Shown here: one piece after another, positions 45,193 through 54,309 of the stretch
Position numbering within the stretch: the first letter of the stretch is position 1
Layout: every line of letters begins with the position of its first letter
NCBI RefSeq assembly: GCF_014899185.1
Contig: NZ_CP045201.1
Span: 2,030,501-2,094,500, forward strand
Length of the DNA: 64,000 nt
Origin: Pseudooceanicola spongiae
GTDB taxonomy: Bacteria; Pseudomonadota; Alphaproteobacteria; Rhodobacterales; Rhodobacteraceae
Direction of reading: 5' to 3'
Notes under the pieces: generated by a model
The model's database searches: none
What the model saw: the letters and a program-made list of their open reading frames with translations, nothing else
Told to the model about the DNA's origin: nothing
Translations under genes and position numbers: made by a program

Positions 45193-46104
45193 ATGACCTT
45201 GGCCGAGTCCAGCACGATCCTGACGGTGTCATATGGCGCCTTCTCCTGCACGCTGGAGGGGCTCGAGGATGCCGTGGCCGCAGCAAAGGCCCTGACCGAG
45301 CATTTTCGCACCCTCGCCGCCGAGGATCCGCAGTTCGGCGCAACGCCCCTGCGCGAGACCCCCGAACACCCCGCGCCCGCGCCGCAAGCTGAGCCTGACC
45401 CGGCCGCCACGCTGCTGCTGACGGACGCTCTGCCTGTGGCCCAGCCCGAGGCGCAAACCGAAACGTCTCCGCCGACCAGCCCCGTCGCTCCGCCCGTCGC
45501 TTCAACGCCGCCCCCGCGCACAGATGCCGCCGCCCTGCTGCGCCGCGTCGACACCCCCGCCCAGACCGAACGCCTGCTGCGCGAGATAGACAGCCGTTTC
45601 GCCATAGGCGAAGCCAGTCAGCGCCGCGCCACGCTGTCCCATCTGCGCGCCGCCGCCAAACAGCGCGAGGGCGCAGACGACGCCCCGCCAGCCGACACGC
45701 CCTATCGCACCGCCCCGCATCAGGCCGTCGCTCCGCCCCGCCCCGACACCCTGCTGCTGAGCGAAGCACAGCGCATCGACGCCCCCGGCGACACGCCCGC
45801 GCCCTTTGCCGACTATGCCGCCCGCCACGATGCCACCCGCCTGCCCGAGGTGATCGAAGCCGCCGCCGCCTACCTCACCCTCGTGATCGGCGGCGCGCAG
45901 ATGTCCTCGGCGCAGCTGATGGCTCTGGCGCGCAGCGCTGGCCGCGACATCACCCGCGAAGCCTGCATCACCGCCCTCGGGCAGCTGCTCTATGAGGGCA
46001 AGCTCAGCCGCCTGCCCTCTGGCCAGTTCCTCGCGACCGAGCGGATCGGCTTTCGCCCCGACAAGGCCGCGCGCGGCGAAAAGACCCACCGCCCCACCGG
46101 CTAG
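45193..46104 (+). CDS. Conserved protein with Pro/Ala-rich middle, function unknown
   Basis: 303 residues. The head (STILTVSYGAFSCTLEGLEDAVAAAKALTEHFRTLAAEDPQFGA, key run ILTVSYGAFSCTLEGLEDA) and tail (EVIEAAAAYLTLVIGGAQMSSAQLMALA, key run AAYLTLVIGGAQMSS) are the regions I recall as conserved in Rhodobacteraceae. The middle (60-200) is disordered and rich in Pro, Ala and Arg with an isolated helix (RVDTPAQTERLLREIDSRFAIGEASQRR). No enzyme motif. It has its own upstream region of about 190 bp. Confidence 0.75.
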   Translation: MTLAESSTILTVSYGAFSCTLEGLEDAVAAAKALTEHFRTLAAEDPQFGATPLRETPEHPAPAPQAEPDPAATLLLTDALPVAQPEAQTETSPPTSPVAPPVASTPPPRTDAAALLRRVDTPAQTERLLREIDSRFAIGEASQRRATLSHLRAAAKQREGADDAPPADTPYRTAPHQAVAPPRPDTLLLSEAQRIDAPGDTPAPFADYAARHDATRLPEVIEAAAAYLTLVIGGAQMSSAQLMALARSAGRDITREACITALGQLLYEGKLSRLPSGQFLATERIGFRPDKAARGEKTHRPTG

Positions 46105-46107
46105 GCG

Positions 46108-46929
46108 TCAGTCGAACTGCGGCGCGCGCCCGGCCATATTGGCGGCGATCACCTCCATCTGGTGCGCCCCACCGATCAGCGCCGCCTGCTCGCGGCTCTC
46201 GGCCAGCAGTACCTCGGCGGAACTGGCACCGCTTTCCGCCAGCGCAATCAACCGCTTGGCCCCGCGCGTGGCCGAGGGGCTTTTCCCCGCGATCACCCCA
46301 GCGATGCGCTGCGCCTCAGCCAGCGGGTCATCCGAGATCAGCGTCACCAGGCCCCAGCTCAGCGCCTGCGCCGCGTCAATCGGCTCGGCCGTATAGGTCA
46401 TCAACCGCAGCACGTCGGAGCGGATCAGCCCCGGCCAGACCACCATGCCGCCCATGTCCGGCACCAGCCCCCATTTCGCCTCCATGATCGCCAGCTTGGT
46501 GCCCGGATCTGCCACGCGAATATCCGCCCCCATCGCCAGCTGCAGCCCGGCGCCAAAGGCCACGCCCTGCAACGCGGCGATCACCGGCACCTCCAGATCG
46601 CGCCAGACCATGCAGACCTGCTGCATCAGGTTCGCCTCGCCATGCGTGCGCGGCATCACCCGCGCCACCGGGTCTTCCTTGGCGAACTTGCCAAAGGACG
46701 CAACGTCGAGGCCCGCACAAAACGCCCGCCCCTCCGCCGCCAGCACTACGGCGCGGATATCATCGCGCCCGCGCAGGCTCTCGCCGGCGGCGACGATCGC
46801 CTCGGCCATCGCCGGGTCGACCGCGTTCATCTTGTCGCCCCGCGTCAGCGTCACATGGGCGATGTGATCGCGCACCTCGACGCGCACCCGCGCCGCAACC
46901 TCGGCCTCAAACCCGCTCTGCTCAGTCAT
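46108..46929 (-). CDS. Enoyl-CoA hydratase/isomerase family protein
   Basis: 273 residues from the ATG at 46929, with GGGAGGAC upstream; a longer frame is not needed. Crotonase fold with two oxyanion-hole segments, AFCAGLDVASFG and QGVAFGAGLQLAMGAD, and VPDMGGMVVWPGLI where the second catalytic glutamate would be. A glycine in place of the usual Glu (DMGGM) suggests isomerase or another reaction. It ends three bases after the preceding gene's stop, on the opposite strand. Confidence 0.9.
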   Translation of the reverse strand: MTEQSGFEAEVAARVRVEVRDHIAHVTLTRGDKMNAVDPAMAEAIVAAGESLRGRDDIRAVVLAAEGRAFCAGLDVASFGKFAKEDPVARVMPRTHGEANLMQQVCMVWRDLEVPVIAALQGVAFGAGLQLAMGADIRVADPGTKLAIMEAKWGLVPDMGGMVVWPGLIRSDVLRLMTYTAEPIDAAQALSWGLVTLISDDPLAEAQRIAGVIAGKSPSATRGAKRLIALAESGASSAEVLLAESREQAALIGGAHQMEVIAANMAGRAPQFD

Positions 46930-47111
46930 GATCGTCCTCCCTCTCTGGCCCCGGATCATCGCGGCGCGCGCCTGCGCTGTCGACCCTGCGCCGCGCCCCC
47001 AACGCAACGTCACGGCGCGCCCGCCAAGACGCTGCAATGCGGCGAAAAAACCCATGCCAGCGGGGGCGCAAAATTCTTGCGAAACCGCCCGCCGCGCGGC
47101 AAAGAGGCACA

Positions 47112-48236
47112 ATGAGCAATGCCCGTCTTACCCCGCTGGCCGCCAGCCTTCCCTCCACCGTCCCCTTCACCGGGCCGGAGGAGCTTGAACGCCGTCGTGG
47201 CGCGCCCTTCACCGCCCGTCTCGGCGCCAATGAAAACGGCTTCGGCCCCTCGCCTCTGGCCCTCGCGGCGATGCAGGATGCCAATGGCGGCATCTGGCAA
47301 TACGGCGATCCGACCAGCCATGATCTGCGCCGCGCCCTTGCCGCCCACTGGGGCTGTGAGGCGGGCCATATCGTCGTCGGCGGCGGCATCGACGGGTTGC
47401 TTTGCGACCTCGTGCGGCTGACCGTGACGGCAGGCGACAACATCGTCACCTCGCTCGGTGCCTACCCCACCTTCAACTACCACGTTGCGGGCTTCGGCGG
47501 GCAGATCCACACCGTGCCCTATCGCAATGATGGCGAAGACCTGCCCGCCCTGATCGCCAAAGCGGCCGAGACCGACGCCAAGCTGATCTATTTCGCCAAC
47601 CCCGACAATCCGATGGGCAGCTACGTCCCCGGCACCGAGATCGCCGCCGCCCTCGACGCCCTGCCGCAAGGCACCCTGCTGGTGCTGGACGAAGCCTACG
47701 GAGAGCTTGCGCCCGAAGACGCCCTCACCGGCCTGCCGATGGACGACCCCCGCCTGATCCGCATGCGCACGTTTTCCAAAGGCTACGGCATGGCGGGCGC
47801 GCGCATTGGCTATGCCATGGGCCACCCGGATCTGATCACCGCCTTCGACAAGGTGCGCAACCACTTCGGCCTGAACCGCGCCGCCCAGGCCGGGGCGCTC
47901 GCCGCCCTGGCTGACACCGACTGGCTCTGCCATATCCGCGCCGAAGTCGCGACCTCGCGCGCCGCTCTGGCCCGCATCGGCGCCGCGCATGGTCTGACCG
48001 CCCTGCCCTCGGCCACCAACTTCGTCGCCCTCGACACGCATCGCGACGGCACCTTTGCCCGCGCTCTGGTCGCCGGTTTCGCAGCCGAGGGGATCTTCAT
48101 CCGCATGCCCTTCGTCGCCCCACAGGACCGCTGCATCCGCGTCTCCTGCGGTCCGGCCCGCGACATGGCCCTGTTCGAAGAGGCCCTGCCACGCGCCCTC
48201 GCCCATGCCGAGGCGAGCCTGACCGCAACCGCCTGA
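47112..48236 (+). CDS. PLP-dependent aminotransferase, histidinol-phosphate aminotransferase type
   Basis: 374 residues from the ATG at 47112, with AAGAGG ahead; the frame is open upstream. Fold-type I class I/II: ARLGANENGFGPSPLALAAM, IWQYGDPTSHDLR, VGGGIDGLLCDL, IYFANPDNPMGSY, VLDEAYGEL, and the PLP lysine TFSKGYGMAGARIGYAMG. Resembles HisC but is not in a his operon, so the amino donor and product are unknown. Divergent from the enoyl-CoA hydratase by 180 bp. Confidence 0.9.
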   Translation: MSNARLTPLAASLPSTVPFTGPEELERRRGAPFTARLGANENGFGPSPLALAAMQDANGGIWQYGDPTSHDLRRALAAHWGCEAGHIVVGGGIDGLLCDLVRLTVTAGDNIVTSLGAYPTFNYHVAGFGGQIHTVPYRNDGEDLPALIAKAAETDAKLIYFANPDNPMGSYVPGTEIAAALDALPQGTLLVLDEAYGELAPEDALTGLPMDDPRLIRMRTFSKGYGMAGARIGYAMGHPDLITAFDKVRNHFGLNRAAQAGALAALADTDWLCHIRAEVATSRAALARIGAAHGLTALPSATNFVALDTHRDGTFARALVAGFAAEGIFIRMPFVAPQDRCIRVSCGPARDMALFEEALPRALAHAEASLTATA

Positions 48237-48247
48237 GCCCAAACATA

Positions 48248-48273
48248 AAACGGCGCCCCAGAGGGCGCCGTTT
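48248..48273. terminator. Bidirectional intrinsic terminator
   Basis: AAACGGCGCCC / GGGCGCCGTTT, 11-bp stem, small loop. Separates the convergent HisC-type and class V aminotransferase genes. Confidence 0.9.
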
Positions 48274-48295
48274 CCGCATCGACAGCCGGCAGAGC

Positions 48296-49492
48296 TCAGC
48301 CCGCCGCGACAACCCCTGCTGCCGCCGCCAGCGCGCCCTTGCCATAAGGGATCTGCACCGCCTGCATCCCGGCTTCGATCACCCCCAGCGCCCCCAGCAC
48401 CATATGCGCATTCAGATGCCCCATATGGCCAATGCGGAAAAAGCCGCTGCTCTCGGGATCTTCCTCGCTCGCCATGCCGATGCCGAGGCCGAGGGTCAGC
48501 CCGGCATTCTGCGCCGTCCACTCGCGCAGCTTCGCGCCATTGCCAAAGCCCACACCCAGCGCCGTCACCGCATGACTGCGCAGGCTCCGGTCCTCGATGT
48601 TCATCCGCATCGCACCGGCCTCGGACCAGACCTCGCAGGCCGCCCAGACGGTCCTGGCCAAAGTCTCATGCCGCGCCCAGACCGCCTCGATCCCTTCGCC
48701 ATGCAACAGATCCAGCGCCGCGCGCAGACCCAGCAAGTGATGCGTCGGCGCAGTGCCACCAAAGAAGTTGTAGAAGAAATCCGGCTCACTGCGCGGCCGC
48801 CAATCCCAATAGCGCGACACCCGCGTCACCCGGTCCCGCGCCTCGTGGCCCCGCTCGTTAAAGAACACAAAGGCCAGCCCCGGCGGCGTCATCAACCCCT
48901 TCTGACAGCCCGCGACCATGACATCGACGCCCCAGGCATCCATCTCGAACCGGTCACAGGCGAGCGAGGCAATACAATCCGCCATCAACAGAGCCGGATG
49001 CCCCGCGCTGTCCAGCGCCGCCCGCAACGCCGCCGGATCATTGCGGATCGAGGTCGCGGTATCGACATGCGAAAACAGCACCGCCTTGATCTCGTGCCCC
49101 GTGTCAGCCGCCAGAACCTCTTCGACCCGCGCCGCATCGATCGGCGCGCGCAGACCGAAGTCGATGATCTGCGGCACCAGCCCCAGCCCCTCGGCCATAT
49201 CCGCCCAACCAAAGGCAAAGCGCCCCGTCGCCGGCACCAGCACCTTGTCACCGGGGTTCAGCACATTGCTCAGCGCCGCTTCCCAGGCGCCATGACCATT
49301 GGCGATGTAAATCGCCGCATAATGCTCGGTCCGCGCAATCCGCTTCAGATCCGGGATCATCGCATGGGTCATCTCGACCAGCGCGCCTTCATATATATTG
49401 GGCGCGGGCACATGCATCGCCTGAAGCACAGCATCCGGCATGACCGACGGTCCGGGAATGGCAAGGTAGGGGCGGCCGTGGGCAAGGCTCAT
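48296..49492 (-). CDS. Class V aminotransferase (serine/alanine-glyoxylate type)
   Basis: 398 residues. Fold-type I class V: IPGPSVMPDAVLQAMHVPAPN, IANGHGAWEAALSNVLNPGD, LFSHVDTATSIRND, LLMADCIASLACDRFEMDAWGVD, and PLP lysine VDVMVAGCQKGLMTPPGLAFV. Members use alanine or serine with glyoxylate (Sga, PucG-like ureidoglycine-glyoxylate). The last two features fit PucG, but the assignment to one reaction is not certain. Preceded by GGACCAGACG weak site. Confidence 0.9.
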   Translation of the reverse strand: MSLAHGRPYLAIPGPSVMPDAVLQAMHVPAPNIYEGALVEMTHAMIPDLKRIARTEHYAAIYIANGHGAWEAALSNVLNPGDKVLVPATGRFAFGWADMAEGLGLVPQIIDFGLRAPIDAARVEEVLAADTGHEIKAVLFSHVDTATSIRNDPAALRAALDSAGHPALLMADCIASLACDRFEMDAWGVDVMVAGCQKGLMTPPGLAFVFFNERGHEARDRVTRVSRYWDWRPRSEPDFFYNFFGGTAPTHHLLGLRAALDLLHGEGIEAVWARHETLARTVWAACEVWSEAGAMRMNIEDRSLRSHAVTALGVGFGNGAKLREWTAQNAGLTLGLGIGMASEEDPESSGFFRIGHMGHLNAHMVLGALGVIEAGMQAVQIPYGKGALAAAAGVVAAG

Positions 49493-49664
49493 CGTCTGGT
49501 CCTTTCAGGGAGAGAGCATTTCTGCGCAGCCCGGGGCCGCGCGCGGCGCAAGCTTTAGCGCCCCTCCGGCGAAGGTCAATCCATGCCGCACGCCCCATGC
49601 CACGACAGGCCAACCCGCAAGCGCCCCTGCCCCATCGCGCGCCACCAGCACGGCCACCCCCCGT

Positions 49665-49724
49665 CATCTTGCCCGAAATACTTCGGGGGAGTCGCGCGCC
49701 CCGCGCGACGGGGGCAGAGCCCCC
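49665..49724 (-). repeat. Mosaic intergenic repeat, copy D
   Basis: Same head as copy B (CATCTTGCCCGAAATACTTC and GGGGGA), a different inner perfect hairpin GTCGCGCG-CCC-CGCGCGAC (49691-49709), then GGGGG-CAGAG-CCCCC. Between divergent gene starts. Confidence 0.8.
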
Positions 49725-49771
49725 TCCTTAGCCAAGCTGGCAGAACCCCCTCCCTTGGCCAAGGCGGCAAA
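49720..49771 (+). repeat. Two-unit imperfect tandem repeat
   Basis: Two adjacent 26-bp units, each starting CCCCCTCC and then TTnGCCAAG-C-GGCA-A. They differ at about six positions. Directly follows repeat copy D; the phosphatase gene starts 145 bp later. Confidence 0.45.
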
Positions 49772-49915
49772 CCCACCTCCTGCCGCGCACCCAGCCCAAA
49801 TCCTTGCCACGCCGCCGCCCCTCCCCTACATGGGTCGGCACACCCTCGGGGCGATCTCTTCAGGCGCGCCGCTGCCGCACTCCGCAGGCAACAGAAGTAC
49901 AAGGACACGTCGGGA

Positions 49916-50599
49916 ATGAAACTGGTCGACCGGATCAAGACCTGGGAACGCAACCTGCGCGCCTCCTACAACACCGATCTCTCCACCCCCGAGAACCGCC
50001 GCCGCGCCGCGATCTACAACCGCTGGTTCGATCATGCGGTGCTGCGCGGTGTCTGGACCAACTTCTTTGAAATCGCGCCGGGCGTGTTCCGCTCCAACCA
50101 CCCCACCCATGACCGCTTTGCCGCGATGAAGGCGCAGGGCATCCGCTCGGTGCTCAATCTGCGCGGGGCTGCCGGGGCGGCGCATTACCTCACCGAACAG
50201 GAAAGCTGCCGCGCGCTTGGCCTGACGCTGATCGACCGCAATCTCTACGCCCGTCAGGCCGCCTCGGCCGAGGAGATCCTCTCGGTGATCGAGGCCTTCC
50301 GCCAGATCGAGAAGCCCTTCGTGATGCACTGCAAATCCGGTGCCGACCGCGCGGGCTTTGCCTCCGCCATCTATCTGATGGTGATCGAGGGCCGCCCCGT
50401 CGCCGAGGCGCGCAAGATGCTGTCGCCGAAATACGTCCACTTCAAGTTCACCAAGACCGGCATCCTCGACCATATCCTTGATGCCTACGCCAAACGCCAG
50501 AGCCTCACCGGCATCGGGTTTGAGGACTGGGTGCGCACCGAGTATGACCCCAAGACTCTGCAGGCCGAATTCAACGCCCGCAACCGGTGGGCCTTATGA
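49916..50599 (+). CDS. Cysteine-based (dual-specificity-like) phosphatase
   Basis: 227 residues from the ATG at 49916. CX5R loop HCKSGADR with catalytic Cys139 and Arg145, general acid probably in the preceding YARQAASAEE region (not clear). Upstream part (PTHDRFAAMKAQGIRSVLNLRGA) is like the tyrosine/DSP family that acts on phospholipids, LPS or proteins. The stop overlaps the next gene's ATG by four bases (ATGA), so it is co-translated with the ABC exporter, suggesting an envelope lipid or glycan role. Confidence 0.85.
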   Translation: MKLVDRIKTWERNLRASYNTDLSTPENRRRAAIYNRWFDHAVLRGVWTNFFEIAPGVFRSNHPTHDRFAAMKAQGIRSVLNLRGAAGAAHYLTEQESCRALGLTLIDRNLYARQAASAEEILSVIEAFRQIEKPFVMHCKSGADRAGFASAIYLMVIEGRPVAEARKMLSPKYVHFKFTKTGILDHILDAYAKRQSLTGIGFEDWVRTEYDPKTLQAEFNARNRWAL

Positions 50600-52464
50600 G
50601 CGGACCTGAGACCGCTGCCCCCTCAAAAGCGCCTGACCTCAGTCACGCGCAAACCACCCCCGGCCTCTCCGACCCCTACGCCACCGGCCACCACACCAGC
50701 GCCCGCGTCCTGATCGCCTGGCTCTGGCGCGGTTACCTGCGCCCGCACCGCCTTGCGATGATCGCCGCGCTGATCCTGATGTCGCTGGAAGGCTCGATGC
50801 TCGGTGCGCTCAGCTACATCATGAAGCCGATGTTCGACACCGTCTTCATTCAGGGCAACACCAATGCCCTCGGCCTTGTCGGCGCCGCCGTCGTGTCGAT
50901 CTTCGTGATCCGCGCCCTCAGCTCGATCGGACAAAAGGTTCTGCTGTCGCGCGTCGCTCAGAAAAGCGCCGCCGCCCTGCGCACCACGCTGCTGGCGCGG
51001 CTGATGACGCAGGACGCCAGCTTCCACCAGACCCACCCGCCCGGCTTCCTGATCCAGCGCATCCAGACCGACGTCGCCGCGATCAATCAGGTCTGGACTG
51101 CGATCCTGACAGGGGCGGGGCGCGACGCGGTCTCCCTCGTCATCCTGATCGGTGTCGCCATCTCGGTCGACTGGCGCTGGACGCTGGTGGCGCTGATCGG
51201 TGCGCCGCTGCTGGTCGCGCCCTCGATGTTCGTGCAGCGCTTCGTGCGCACCCGCTCGCGCGAGGCGCGCGACCTCGGCGCCCGCCTCGCCGTGCGCCTG
51301 GATGAGGTGTTCCACGGCATCGTCCCGGTCAAGCTCAATCGGCTTGAGGGCTACCAATCCCGCCAATACGGCGCGCTGACCGACAAACTGGTGCGCGCCG
51401 AGATGCGCACCGCCCTCGGTTCCGCCACCATCCCCGGCATGATCGACATCATGGCCGGCCTCGGCTTTCTTGGCGTGCTGATCTATGGCGGCGGCGAGAT
51501 CATCAACGGCGAGAAGACAGTGGGTGAATTCATGGCCTTCTTCACCGCCATCGGCTTCGCGTTTGAGCCGCTGCGCCGCCTCGGCAATGTCACCGGCGTC
51601 TGGCAGGCCGCCGCCGCCGCGCTGGAACGCGTGAAGGAGCTGATGGAGGCGCAGCCCACCCTGACCTCGCCCGCCAATCCCGTGCCCGCCCCCAGCGGCG
51701 TGCCCGAGATCCGCCTCGACGCGGTAAACCTCAGCTACGGCGACGCGCAGGTGCTGAACGGGCTGACCTTCACCGCCCGCCCCGGCACCACAACCGCGCT
51801 CGTAGGCTCCTCCGGGGCGGGCAAGTCCACCGTCTTCAACCTTCTGACCCGGCTGGTCGATCCGCAGTCGGGCACCGTCACCATCGACGGCACCCCCGTC
51901 TCGGCGATGTCCCTGACCGACCTGCGCGCGCTCTTCTCTGTCGTCAGCCAGGACGCCCTGCTGTTCGACGAAACCCTGCGCGAGAATATCCTGCTCGGTC
52001 GCACAGACATCCCCGAGGCGCGCCTTACCGACGTCCTCAACGCCGCCCATGTCAGTGATTTCCTCGACAAGCTGCCAAAGGGCCTCGACTCCCCCGTGGG
52101 GCCACGCGGCTCGAACCTTTCGGGCGGGCAGCGCCAGCGCGTCGCCATTGCCCGCGCCCTGCTGCGCGACACCCCGATCCTGCTGCTGGACGAGGCGACC
52201 TCGGCGCTGGATGCGAAATCCGAAGCGGTGGTGCAGCGCGCCTTGGACCGTCTCGCCGAAGGGCGCACCACCATCGTCATCGCGCACCGCCTCTCGACCG
52301 TGCGCAACGCTGACAAGATCGTGGTGATGGACAAGGGCCGCGCCGTGGACGAGGGCACGCACGAGCAACTGCTCGACGCCGGCGGCCTCTATGCGCATCT
52401 GCACGACCTGCAGTTCCAGACTGACGGCCCGACCGCCGAGGACCGCGCCACCGCGCAGGACTAA
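50596..52464 (+). CDS. ABC transporter, fused permease/ATPase (MsbA-like)
   Basis: 622 residues from the ATG at 50596 (overlap with the phosphatase stop). A six-helix transmembrane domain (residues about 50-330) followed by an ABC ATPase: Walker A GSSGAGKSTVFNLL, Q-loop VSQDALLFDETLREN, signature LSGGQRQRVAIARA, Walker B ILLLDEATSALD, H-loop IAHRLSTV. Type IV exporter fold; homologues flip lipid A or other lipids. It lies with the phosphatase and a glycosyltransferase, so a lipid-linked glycan or lipid substrate is likely, though unproven. Confidence 0.94.
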   Translation: MSGPETAAPSKAPDLSHAQTTPGLSDPYATGHHTSARVLIAWLWRGYLRPHRLAMIAALILMSLEGSMLGALSYIMKPMFDTVFIQGNTNALGLVGAAVVSIFVIRALSSIGQKVLLSRVAQKSAAALRTTLLARLMTQDASFHQTHPPGFLIQRIQTDVAAINQVWTAILTGAGRDAVSLVILIGVAISVDWRWTLVALIGAPLLVAPSMFVQRFVRTRSREARDLGARLAVRLDEVFHGIVPVKLNRLEGYQSRQYGALTDKLVRAEMRTALGSATIPGMIDIMAGLGFLGVLIYGGGEIINGEKTVGEFMAFFTAIGFAFEPLRRLGNVTGVWQAAAAALERVKELMEAQPTLTSPANPVPAPSGVPEIRLDAVNLSYGDAQVLNGLTFTARPGTTTALVGSSGAGKSTVFNLLTRLVDPQSGTVTIDGTPVSAMSLTDLRALFSVVSQDALLFDETLRENILLGRTDIPEARLTDVLNAAHVSDFLDKLPKGLDSPVGPRGSNLSGGQRQRVAIARALLRDTPILLLDEATSALDAKSEAVVQRALDRLAEGRTTIVIAHRLSTVRNADKIVVMDKGRAVDEGTHEQLLDAGGLYAHLHDLQFQTDGPTAEDRATAQD

Positions 52465-52991
52465 CCGTGGACGGAACGACGCACAGTGGCGCTCAGCAGC
52501 AACGGGCGGGGCACGCGCACCCGCCCATCGGCGTCATGCCCCCCAGCCCGGGCATAGTCCAGCGCGCGCACCAGCAGCCCCTGCTGCGCCGTCGTGCCCC
52601 CGAAGGCCGACCGCCAGCCCGCCGCCAGCCGAGCCGCGACCGACCCGCCCTCAAGCCGGAACACCGCCGCCATCTGGCTGCTCATATGCGCCTTCACGGC
52701 GTCGGTCCAACCGGGCTGCAACTGGCTCTCGGGCGGCAGAAACAACAGCCAGTCGCCCCGCGCCACCTCGGCCCCGCGCTGCATCTGGGCGCGCCGCTCG
52801 GCCCCGGCACGGACAAACTCCGCCCCCAGCTCTTCGGCAATCGCCTGCGTGTTGTCGCCGGAGCCACCATCGCTGACGATCAGCTCGCGCAGCAGACCCT
52901 CCTGCACGCCCTCGAACAGCCCTGCCGCACAGCCGGGCAGCGTGACCTCGGCATTCAACGTGGGAATGATGACCGAAATGGCTGCGCGCAT
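52461..52991 (-). CDS. Short GT-A glycosyltransferase family 2 protein
   Basis: 176 residues. Clear GT2 start: ISVIIPTLNAEVTLPGCAAG, ELIVSDGGSGDNTQAIAEE. It resembles the TIGR04283-type family that has HADT as its DxD-like motif, but here the corresponding place reads DWLLFLPPESQLQPGW, losing the aspartate. Its C-terminus is truncated relative to that family (about 220 residues). Its stop overlaps the ABC gene by four bases on the opposite strand. Could be inactive or use another metal-binding pattern. Confidence 0.75.
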   Translation of the reverse strand: MRAAISVIIPTLNAEVTLPGCAAGLFEGVQEGLLRELIVSDGGSGDNTQAIAEELGAEFVRAGAERRAQMQRGAEVARGDWLLFLPPESQLQPGWTDAVKAHMSSQMAAVFRLEGGSVAARLAAGWRSAFGGTTAQQGLLVRALDYARAGGHDADGRVRVPRPLLLSATVRRSVHG

Positions 52992-53074
52992 CGTGAAACC
53001 CTTCTCCGCGCGACCCCCTGTCGCCCGCTGATCAGAGGGCTATACTCGCCCCAACAAAAAACCGGGAGTCCCCA

Positions 53075-53854
53075 ATGCCTGAAACCCTATCCGCAACCGG
53101 CACCCCACCCAACACCGATGCGAGCGAACGCACCATCCTGCGCCTCTCCGGCGAAAATGTGCGCGATTTCCTGCAGAACCTCGTCACCAACAACGTCAGT
53201 CGCGTGGACGACGGCGCGGTCTATGCCGCCCTTCTGACACCGCAGGGCAAGTACCTTGCCGATTTCCTGCTGGTGGCTGATGGCGATGACATCCTGCTCG
53301 ACGTCGCGACGCCGCTGGCCGCCCCCCTGCTGCAACGCCTGACGATGTACCGCCTGCGCGCCAAGATCGCGATCACCCAGACCGACCTGCAGGTGCGCCG
53401 TGGCACCGGCCCCATGCCTGAGGGCGCCGTGGCCGACCCGCGCCACCCCAGCCTCGGCTGGCGGCTTTATGGCGAGACGGGCGGCGATGACGGCACCAAC
53501 TGGGACGCCCTGCGCGTCGCCCACTGCATCCCCGAAACCGGGGTTGAGCTGACGCCCGACACCTTCATCCTGGAGGCCGGGTTCGAGCGTCTGCACGGCG
53601 TCGACTTCCGCAAGGGCTGCTATGTCGGGCAAGAGGTCACGGCCCGCATGAAGCACAAGACCGAGCTGCGCAAAGGCCTCATCACCGTCGCGGTCCGTGG
53701 CAGCGCGCCCGTCGGCGCTGAGATCACCAGCAACGGCAAGAGCGCCGGCACCCTGTTCACGCAGGCGCAGGGGCAGGCCATCGCCTATCTGCGCTTTGAT
53801 CGCGCCGGCGCTGACATGCAGGCGGGCGAGGCACTGGTCAGCCAGACCGACTGA
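53075..53854 (+). CDS. ygfZ: YgfZ/GcvT-domain folate-binding protein
   Basis: 259 residues. Family motif KGCYVGQEVTARMKHKT (KGCYxGQE) is present, and the N-terminal LRLSGENVRDFLQNLVTNNVSRV is typical. YgfZ uses tetrahydrofolate to help assemble or repair certain [4Fe-4S] enzymes such as MiaB. Single gene; its start is 83 bp from the glycosyltransferase. Confidence 0.93.
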   Translation: MPETLSATGTPPNTDASERTILRLSGENVRDFLQNLVTNNVSRVDDGAVYAALLTPQGKYLADFLLVADGDDILLDVATPLAAPLLQRLTMYRLRAKIAITQTDLQVRRGTGPMPEGAVADPRHPSLGWRLYGETGGDDGTNWDALRVAHCIPETGVELTPDTFILEAGFERLHGVDFRKGCYVGQEVTARMKHKTELRKGLITVAVRGSAPVGAEITSNGKSAGTLFTQAQGQAIAYLRFDRAGADMQAGEALVSQTD

Positions 53855-54245
53855 TCCCGACCTTGGCTGAGCGTCGCTCTGTTGCGAAATCGCCACAGCC
53901 CTCTGCACACAAATGCGACAGCCCGCCTGCGCGGCCATGCCCCTGAATGGGCCGCGCAGGCACCGCCCGGTTACCGACGCAATACCGACCGGATACCGAC
54001 GTCCCAAAAACGGCTCTTCGCGCGGCCCGGCCCCTCATCAGGACCGCGCTGCGCCGCAGCAGTGCTGCGGGCAGTTTCAAACCTAGCCATGCATCACGAT
54101 CATGTGAGTACAAATGACAGTGATTTCACGGCCGCCGCTTCGCTAGCGCTACCATCAAAATGGCCCCCGACTCACCGGAACCGGGGCCCGCACGTCCAGC
54201 GGCAAACTGCCGGAACGCCGACCGCGCAGGGTCGCCTGAAATGCG
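53855..54245. other. 455-bp intergenic region (with terminator)
   Basis: Between ygfZ and efp, convergent. Contains three TACCGAC heptamers spaced 11 bp apart (53972, 53983, 53994), and no convincing gene. Confidence 0.5.
53972..54000 (+). repeat. Three phased TACCGAC heptamers
   Basis: TACCGAC at 53972-53978, 53983-53989 and 53994-54000, that is, one helical turn apart, so all face the same side of the helix. Such phasing is common in multi-site operator DNA, but the protein is unknown. Confidence 0.5.
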
Positions 54246-54279
54246 AAAAGGCCGCCCCACCTACCCGGTGAAACGGCCC
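54246..54279 (-). terminator. Intrinsic terminator after efp
   Basis: GGCCG / CGGCC stem with a 19-base loop, 31 bases past the efp stop, followed by TTTTCG on the minus strand. Confidence 0.6.
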
Positions 54280-54309
54280 TGTCAAAATCCAGCGCGGGGC
54301 GGTGTCGCC

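Larger units (their letters stand above)
49493..49915. other. 423-bp divergent intergenic region
   Basis: Between the divergent class V aminotransferase and phosphatase genes. Contains repeat copy D and a two-unit tandem repeat of 26 bp, but no convincing gene. Promoters for both directions must be here. Confidence 0.5.

Noticed and set aside
50623..52404. 593-codon open frame opposite the ABC exporter
   Set aside because: The sense strand has Walker A, signature and Walker B motifs; the antisense product is Gly/Arg-rich without domain features.
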